A stretch of DNA of 64,000 nucleotides, from positions 19,034,001 to 19,098,000 of the forward strand of contig OZ316896.1 in NCBI GenBank assembly GCA_973895155.1, read 5' to 3'. The notes beneath the pieces are model-generated. The model ran no database searches and was not told where the DNA came from. It was given only the letters and a program-made list of their open reading frames with translations. How positions within the stretch are numbered: position 1 is the first letter of the stretch; every line of letters starts with the position of its first letter. The position numbers were made by a program, and so were the translations under genes. Source of the stretch: Marsupella aquatica (Eukaryota; Marchantiophyta). Shown in pieces: positions 56,276 to 64,000 of the stretch.

Positions 56276-59200
56276 ACTCCGGCCCCTTCCTTTTCTACTC
56301 CCTTCCCTAACTTCAATTACTAGATTGAAGGTCTAGAGATTGCACTCTAGACTGTAGAACTTGAAAGTAATTTTTTGATGGTGACAATTTAGTTAGATTA
56401 TTATCTTGTTTTCATTTTCCTTGAAATAGATTTTTTAATAAATTTTAATACCGTGAAACCCCACAGATAGGGTGGATCTTGTTTTCATTTTCATTAACTT
56501 GAAAATTGGACTTCTTGACCAAAAACCATGTCTTATGGTAGCCCAAACAGGTTGGTATGATGAGCATAACTTTAGTACTCTGACCACCCAATTCTTTTGA
56601 AAGGAAATAGAGGTGACTACATTCAAGTTTGTTGCCCATTCACAGATTTATGTGCCAGTGCTTTTTAGTGACTCCTTACATGCTGGGCCATTTTCAGAGA
56701 CTCACCCTACCCCCAATCCCCGTTTTCCACCTGCATCTTCACTTTAGTTACACCCCAAAGCCACAGTCTAAGGATTCACTCTAGACAATAGGCCCTGAAA
56801 CCGCAGGTATGCAAAGTGGTTATAAACCAGGTTACATAGTTAGCGTATTGTGATGCTTTTTGTTACCTTGAAATGGAGTTCATGACAAAAGCCAAGATCA
56901 ATGTTCACAATGAACCTTGTGCCCGGTGCCCAACGTACTCCTTTGGCTGCCTAAGTGTGGGTTGAATTTTATATCATTGACACCAAAGAGCTTCTAGTGT
57001 ACCCCACTTTGGATGGATTTTTTTAATGCCCGTTGGTGTTGTGACCCCGTCAGGCATCAGCCCAAAGGACACCTGAGATGTATTGTATGAATATTTGCAA
57101 GGGTTCCAATCCGCCAAGAAAGAGTATTCTGATTAGCATATAATCATTGACATGTCTTGCTTTCATTTTAGTTAATTTGTAATGAACGTGTTCACAAGTG
57201 CAATATACTAGCCTGAGCAAAGTACATACTGTAGGTGATGAGTACCATCGTGCTCGTTCCCAATTTCACAGTTAGTTGTGCCCCTAAAGTCACAGTCTAG
57301 AGGCTTCAATCTAGACCATAGGCCATTACCCTAGCTTTTGATTGAGCATTGTTAGACAGATTTGTATGGGCTCTGATTGGCCAAAAAAGTTGTTTGATCA
57401 CCATCATTATTGTCTTGTTTTCATTTTTGTTACCTGAAATGGAGCACCGCATATATGACTTTCTAGACAAAAGGCAAGATTGAGGCTAATCAATAATGAT
57501 GAGCCCTGATCGTAGGGGACCTGGTAGGGGATGTGTTGCGTGTTGCCCAAACTTGATAGGTTTGTTTCTAGAATAAGTATCAAGTGAAAATGAACTTGAA
57601 CTCCTAGGACTAATCTGTATAGTACATATATGGTAGCTCACTCAAGTTGTGAGGGAGAGGCTGCAATTTTAAAATCTTGTTCACTAGTACACTTTTCTCA
57701 AACCCATGCCAAGTGGAGTGAACTACACTCCTTTTGAGACTTAGAAAATACTTGGAATCAGTTGAGTTTGAAGGAGAGTGTAATTAAGGGCTGTCTTGCA
57801 TGTGCAAGAGTCCTAAAAAAGTGGCTCTTACCAGCCCAAAAATGTTGGGAAAAAGTGTAAACCTGAATCTAAACTCAATCAAAGAACATAAACGTGTGAT
57901 ACGCCCACTCAATTGCATCTACTCTTTGTCTTCTTATGATCAATTTGTACAGGGCAAGATGCAGGAACTGTTGCACCAAAACACGTCCCTACATAGTTCT
58001 GCATGCCTCGCTCTTCCCAGCCAGGTTTCACATTACAAGCGACAATCAATGTGCTCAGAGGTAGAGTAATTAAAGGGAATTCGGGGGATGCCTTTGGGTG
58101 CTTCAAAGTTAATATTGATGGGATATAGTAGTCACACAGGGATCTGCAAAGTCACCTTTGTACAAATAGTTGGCTCTTGGATCGATCGACAATGTTTTCA
58201 GAAATGAAGCACTACACCGGATGTAACCACAACACCAACTTCGATCTGAACTGACCATGCAACAATGCTGACAGCCTTCCCGATTCAAGACTCTCACCTT
58301 CAATTTGCAGCGCTGTGTTCCTTCAGTTTGCACTTGTCTATGGATTGGTGTGTCCGTCGCAGTGAAATATCAAGGTGAAAGATGTCACTCTCAAGTATTT
58401 TTGGAACTATATGCAATGTTGGTGGTGTTTGCAGGGTGAACACCAGGAGTGGGGAACAGATGCACAGGAAATATGTCGAGAAGTCTTTGTCCAACATGTG
58501 TTCCGTCTGCCGTTTTGATTTATTGAGATTTGAAGGTTCGGGACTGAAGCAAGAGTTCTGCAGTCCTGACAGCATCTTTGGTTGAGATGCAAGGGCAAGG
58601 GCTGAAAATTGGTTGAGGTGGTGTTTGCAGGCTGAACACCAGGAGTGACAACATCTCACTTATTTTGATTTTGGGTGGCTGAGATCCTTGCTGAGATCAT
58701 ATTGTTTTCATTGAAAGAAGAGTGTCTTGATAGATTCTTCTCTTTTAATTTTCCTTGGCTCAGGTCACATTGTCTTCATTGAAAAAATGAAGTCTTTTGA
58801 TAGATTCTTCTCCCTGTTTCATTCTCTGCTTGTAAATTGTTAGTGTTGAGATTTACTACACTGCCCACTCTTCTTTGTTAGAATATGCACTTTTCCACTC
58901 TTTTCAGTTTAACTATTCTTGTCCCATATTTGGTCACTGTTGGCTAAGCAAAGTAACTCTAGTGAAGGTAAAACAATCTGAAAGCCAACATTTGGCCAAG
59001 TCTTGTCATTAGATGGTCAATCTACATCCTCTATCCTAACCACAACACCCTTTCCAACCCTTGACGTTGGGCTGGGACTCTTACTCTCCCATCCCAGAAA
59101 CCTGGTTGAGGGTGGACCAAGGTGTTGAGAGGTCATGTTGAGGATGACAACAACCATCAGATGAGGAAAAATAGAAAGATGTTGACTTTCAATCAATCCA

Positions 59201-60000
59201 AACCAACTCGAGTCATTTAGCTGGGATTTTAGCTTAATTAACCAGCAATGTGAAAAGGTAGCAACGTCCAAACTAAACTAGTGTAAAGAGTGGCAACGTC
59301 AGTGTTTTGACCAAAAAATTTGCCACTATAATAACTATTCACTTTTTAAAAATCCACCATACCCTAGCTTCACAAGCTCCACTAGCTATGACCTGATCTC
59401 TCTCTCTCACCCTTGACAGCTCTACAGACAAAAGACAGAAATCTCAAATGTGAACACACCTTTGTGGTCCCCTTGGGTATACCCCATTCCATGGTCTATG
59501 AGGACCTGTAACTCAAATGAGTGCTATCCTAATTTGCTAAAGCCTAATTAGTACTAAGAAAGTAAATAGGTTATACTAGAGACATAACCTAACACCAAAG
59601 AACAAAATGCCCCAAACCAGGAGACAAGATCCATAAAAGAGGAGACCCAGGTTCAGTTTATAATTTCAAGAGTCTTCAGGGTTTTGTGAGGATTCTCAGT
59701 ACTGTCCTTGTTTTTACGCTGCCCCTTTGTCTTTGGTTTTTTCTGAAAAAGGTGCTTCATGGAAAGTATGTCATGATTGAACTAATTGCAAATTTTAGGT
59801 CCACATGATCAGTGAAATGCAATCCATTGGGGAGTTGCAGAAATCATGAGACAAAAGAGTGAAATTTGTACATTTTGGATTATTTTAGTAACCTGGATCC
59901 ACCAGGTTTTACAGTATTATGTTTTTGGTTTTGTCACTACTCCAGGACAGCCTAAAATTGAGGCCTGACCTCCCCATTTGCCTAAAATGCTTGGATAGAC
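56276..60000. other. AT-rich spacer, no gene recognised
   Basis: Flanks of the TIR transposon continue as diverged duplicates (CTTCAATTGCTAGAGTGAAGG versus 56310-56330). Positions 57027-57125 match the 54730 repeat. GGTGGTGTTTGCAGG.TGAACACCAGGAGTG occurs at 58421 and 58617. AACCTGGATCCACCAGGTT lies at 59890. No supported exon was found. Confidence 0.4.
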
Positions 60001-60433
60001 TTTTTGTTATCTGAATGGATTGCAACAAAACCCTTGTTTTAGCTCATACATTACATTTATGAGTGAAATGCGGAGAGATATGCTTAATAGACCCCCTTCT
60101 GGAAAAAGTTTGCTTAATCAATCCCCTCAATACTTTCCCCCAATCTGGACCGTTGATGTACCTTTCTATCTCAGATCTGGACCGTTGATAGACCTCAGGG
60201 GGTAGATCAAGTAACTTTTTGTTATCTGAATGGACTGCAGCAAAACCCTTGTTTTAGCTCATACATTACATTTATGAGTGAAATGTGGAGAGATATGCTT
60301 AATAGACCCCCTTCTGGAAAAGAGTTTGCTTAATAATCAACCTCCTCGATACTTTTCCCCGATCCAGACCGTTGATGTACCTTTCGATCTCAGATCTGGA
60401 CCATTGATAGACCTCAGGGGGTTGATCAAGTAA
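60001..60433. repeat. ~215-bp tandem duplication containing a small inverted-end element
   Basis: Copy 1 (60001-60215) and copy 2 (60216-60433) both begin TTTTTGTTATCTGAATGGA. Within each, ATGCTTAATAGACCCCCTTC and, at the other end, CAGGGGGT.GATCAAGTAAC are roughly inverted and resemble the TIR core TTAATCAACCCCCT of the 55.3-kb transposon. Confidence 0.8.
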
Positions 60434-61879
60434 CAAGTTTCATTTTGGGGGTATTAAACAAATACCTCATGAAATGTGGCTCAACAACAAGACCATCATC
60501 TTCAGAAGTTTGTGAGCCTCTCAATTCTCAGTAAAAATTTGACTACCTTGGGGGCACAGAACAAATCAGATTGTAGGTGTCTCAATTATCAATCTTTCAT
60601 TAAAATATCATTAAAATATGATCACTCTAAAAGGAGATTCTGAATGCCAAACTTTGAGAACAGCTTAGTGAGGAAAGTGCTAATGAAGTTATCTATACAA
60701 GTTTATAACTCTCAAGTTTTCATGAAGACTATCATGAAAACTAGAGATACTGAAGCCAAATTTTGAGGAAAGCTTAGTGTGGAAAGTGCTAATGAAGTTA
60801 TCTATACAAGTTTATGACTCAAGTTTTCATGAAAACTAGAGATACTGAAGTGTCTGGAAGCATGTTACCTGGAGATACTAAAGTGGCCGGAAAGATGTTT
60901 CCGAGCCACTTCTAATAAGCCCAAGAAGGGCCAGCAGATTCCCTAGGATATCAGGGGAGGTCAAACTTTGCCACTGAAAACTTTTCAGAAAGTGAAGCAT
61001 GTTTATCGACGAAGGGAAGGATGTCACGGAAAGACGTTAAAACTCCATAGACCTTCTCTGGGCAGGGAAGGACGCCGAAGAATGAAGGAAGAATTTCAAT
61101 GATGAAGGTGTAAAAGGTCCATGGGATTGCATGGTTCACAAGCTGGGTCCATGGGTGCATCAGTTTTGGGCTGCGCCCTTAGGCTAAGGGGTTTCTACTG
61201 TGGAAATAGAAGTTACCATTCAAGGCGAACAAAAGACAGATTCAGTAAGGGTTCAGTGACATTTTGTTTTGTTTCCGCTGACGGTGGAAGCTGTTTGTAG
61301 TCGAAGTTATAATGGCGGAAGTGGAAGTCATTCATCTGCATCATAGAAATATATTGCAGTGCAACATGCATGCACAGGTTCCAGAATTCCGGAACACTAT
61401 TCACTAAACCTTTGAGAAGTGATTTCAACAGACAGAAGCGATGAAGTACACAGTTCTTGAAAAACACGAACATGAAGCTGTCCTACAGAATATCTTTCCA
61501 ATGATAAGAGAAGAAAGAATGCAGTGCAGAACACGTCGTGTTGTCAAGACCCATAAAGTCAGAATTGCGATCCAATCAGGTAGAGCAGGGGAGATTCATC
61601 ACATCATTCCCTTGTTTCACACGTTATCGTTGTAGCATATGCTGAGCTCAACCTAAGTATTTCCAAAATCTCCAAAATTGCACAAAGACGGTACCACCAT
61701 TCGAGGTAGCAAGCATATTCCAGCTAGGTGGGTAAGCACTTGGCGACCCACTTTTGGCAAAGATCCTGTACGCTTTCATCTTCGAGGCACTGGAGGGTTG
61801 AGTACGATGTACAGCCACATCTCATCGCTCAAACTCTGGTCTCCTACGGGTCGCTCCAGTAGTTGATGCCAATGATTCC
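60434..61879. other. Spacer and 3' region of the selenoprotein-H-like gene
   Basis: A TACAAGTTTAT / TTTTCATGAA.ACTA block is duplicated near 60697-60745 and 60804-60845. Minus-strand open frames around 61213-61473 have no domain and may be 3' UTR. No gene called. Confidence 0.35.
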
Positions 61880-64000
61880 TCAAGTAAGCTTTGAAACTAC
61901 ATCCTCGGCGGTCTCCTCCAAATCCAAATCCTTCATTTTCTTAAATGGTCTGGTCAAACCCTGCATTTTTGAAACATACCGCAAATTCACTTCTGAGAGA
62001 AAGGCCATACCGGTACAACAAAGAATGTACTCTAACTATAATAACAAAATCGGATTGCTCAAGAGCCAGTAATGGCCAGCGGCAGACCGTAGACTTATAT
62101 GACCACAGAAGGCCGCCATGCAATCGCGACAACGAGGAAACTTTACGGAAATAGTCCTGGAAGGAATTGAAGTGACTCTGTTCCTATGTTGGATATCCGA
62201 AATTAACCTCGTCTTGAGAATCACACGAAATATACATTCATCTAGTAGGAGGCAGAGTTCACAATTTTGATCACATACCTCCAACGATATGAATATATTG
62301 CCCTCACTGTCACGGACCTCGAAAATCCCTTTCCTCGGCTGCAAATATACCACACATTTCAAGGGGACGCTCCATTATAAATGACATTGATACAGTTTTA
62401 TCAGTGACTCAGGGATGCTTACAAAAGTTCACGCATCAGATTTTCAAACGGTGACTCACTAACTTGGGTCAGTAAAGGGCTTTTTCAAAGCTAACTACAA
62501 AATTCAACAGCAAAATTTAGGACTTAAGAATCAAAACCCCTGCATGGAACGAGTAATCCGTAACCTTCTCAGTCGCTACTCTGCTGAAAAAATCGCTGGA
62601 GAGACTGAAATAGTGGGAATGAAAATGAGTGAGTCCAATTAAATGCAAGCATGAAAGACTCCATATTCTATTAACGATCTCACTGTCTGCTCTGGCGCGA
62701 CGATATAAAAGACGGGAGACATACAACAATGGGGCCCATTATGACCAGACGCAGCAAACATTCCTTCGACTTCTTGGACACACAAGGACTAGGATACCCC
62801 CACTTGGTACAGTTATAAGCGGAAAGAGTGACAAACTTGACTGACGAAGCTAAAGTGAAACTTCTGAGAGAGAAATACGGTCCTTGTTGCTCAGTGCTCC
62901 CGAAATGTACTTCTAATCCATACGGGTGGAGGATTCTAACATCACTTTCACATTATAAACACGAACCAACGGTTGAAAGACAGAGACCTGCAACCGAAGA
63001 CAAAAATGATATGAAAGTGTGTGATATGTACCTTTTCAGGGTTCATAGTAACCTTCACATCAGGAATAGACTTCTTTATCAGAGCTTCAAGTTTCGTTGC
63101 TGTCCTCTTGAATGACTGGCATTGCTTACTGCACACGAATAGGGAGAGGACAAAGTGAACGTTAGAGGTATGCGAACCAGGTGAGCAAACATTTCTCCGT
63201 CCTGCAGGTACCTGAGTAGCGCGTATTCTGGTTGAAGGCCACTCTGACAGCACTAGAATATGTGGTCATTGGAGAATATATGGTTATTGCAAAAATTCTG
63301 CGGGACTTCACTTGAGATTACATCACAAACTCTCATCATTGCCTGACCTTATTCTCATACAACACCCACCTTCTACCAAAAGACAAGAAACTAAAGTCCT
63401 GTTTCGAAGAAACAAACCGAACAACTAGGGATGCCTTCTTCCATACATTACTAATTGAGATGATGAACGAATCCAGTTGTGCGAACCTATAGAAAGAAGA
63501 CATAGCCCAAGAACTTAGGATCTAATTGCATCCAAGTGATTCCAACGGTAAGTTGATTTAATGAACTTTTGTGACAAAACACAGACTAGAATAATCGAAA
63601 GACTCAACATGTTGTGGAAGTCAGCTTTTAACGATTGACACTGGAGCACTGTACAGTGGATTGAAGGACAACATTCACTAAAGGAGAATAGGGAGTCGAC
63701 CAAATTTCAGACCAGAAAACAAGCGAATACATGCGAGCACGCAACATCCATTCACATCAACGCGTACTCCACATGGGGCCAGGATCACAACCTTGCAGAA
63801 AATTCCCAACACTGGCAAAACAGAAAATGTAAACGCAAGTGATGATGAATGTACCAATGCTCGATGACCACTTGCTTCGGAACCACTTTGGAAGCGGCTT
63901 TAACCGCAGGTGGGGAAGGCTCTGCCACAACCTCAGCTTTGGCACCCCTTTTCGCTGGCTGTTTCTTCGGAGTGGCAGCTTTCTTCGGTGAAGGTTTGGG
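61880..64000 (-). CDS. Selenoprotein-H-like (SelT/SelW/SelH) thioredoxin-fold protein, 5' end outside window
   Basis: Probable nuclear or nucleolar redox protein of the SelW/SelH family. Exons on the minus strand: >64000-63855, 63128-63032, 62338-62279, 61960-61880. The first visible part is Lys/Pro/Ala-rich (KPSPKKAATPKKQPAKRGAK), like the basic N-tails of plant homologues. It then reads QVVIEHCKQCQSFKRTATKL, VKVTMNPEKPRKGIFEVRDS, EGNIFISLE, GLTRPFKKMKDLDLEETAED and ends VVSKLT. The redox motif is CKQC, so the Sec position is Cys. All joins keep frame. The ATG and any earlier exon lie beyond 64000. The substrate is not known. Confidence 0.88.

Noticed and set aside
1-64000. tRNA or rRNA genes
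   Set aside because: I looked for the T-loop GGTTCGANTCC pattern and rRNA-like blocks and saw no convincing case; a tRNAscan or Rfam run would decide.

Overview
This window is plant nuclear DNA. It holds plant-type, intron-rich genes: squalene synthase, a two-START-domain plastid protein, Y3IP1, cytosolic ascorbate peroxidase, a VSP-like acid phosphatase, a MOZART1/GIP protein and a selenoprotein-H-like protein. Introns are short and follow GT..AG, and long AT-rich spacers full of tandem repeats and transposon debris separate the genes. A retrotransposon with a restriction-like endonuclease and an HUH Rep-type transposon gene are both unlike a typical seed-plant genome. Together these suggest a bryophyte, lycophyte, fern or streptophyte alga. 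The species cannot be told from the sequence alone.

Layout. 1-3.2 kb: repeats, including a 126-bp coding-like tandem repeat. 3.2-7.4 kb: a GC-rich non-LTR retroelement on the + strand with a zinc finger, reverse transcriptase and restriction-like endonuclease. 8.7-12.7 kb: a complete 13-exon squalene synthase on +. 13.7-20.8 kb: minisatellites and duplicated fragments. 21.4-22.0 kb: candidate exons of an unidentified gene on -. 22.0-23.8 kb: a complete 4-exon acid phosphatase on -. 25-30.9 kb: AT-rich spacer with inverted-repeat elements. 30.9-36.1 kb: an 11-exon double-START/cyclase gene on -. 39.5-39.7 kb: a one-exon MOZART1 gene on +, preceded by an in-frame 48-bp tandem repeat. 40.8-43.0 kb: a 6-exon Y3IP1 gene on -. 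45-47.9 kb: G-rich and CTG-rich simple repeats and a TTCAGTG-type tandem array. 47.9-49.5 kb: the HUH-Rep gene on +. 50.6-51.0 kb: a decayed coding sequence on -. 51.3-53.8 kb: a 10-exon ascorbate peroxidase on -. 55.3-56.3 kb: a non-autonomous terminal-inverted-repeat transposon. 60.0-60.4 kb: a duplicated unit with related ends. 61.9-64.0 kb: the 3' part of a selenoprotein-H-like gene on -, running off the window.

Exon models were built by reading splice sites by eye. They are supported because summed exon lengths keep the frame and give protein sizes expected for each family: 415 aa squalene synthase, 251 aa APX, 280 aa Y3IP1, 305 aa acid phosphatase and 693 aa double-START protein. The host genes are ordinary single genes with no sign of an operon or cluster. 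They serve sterol synthesis (SQS), peroxide removal (APX), photosystem I assembly (Y3IP1), probable plastid lipid or cofactor handling (START protein) and microtubule nucleation (MOZART1). The most unusual content is the HUH-Rep element and the endonuclease-bearing retroelement.
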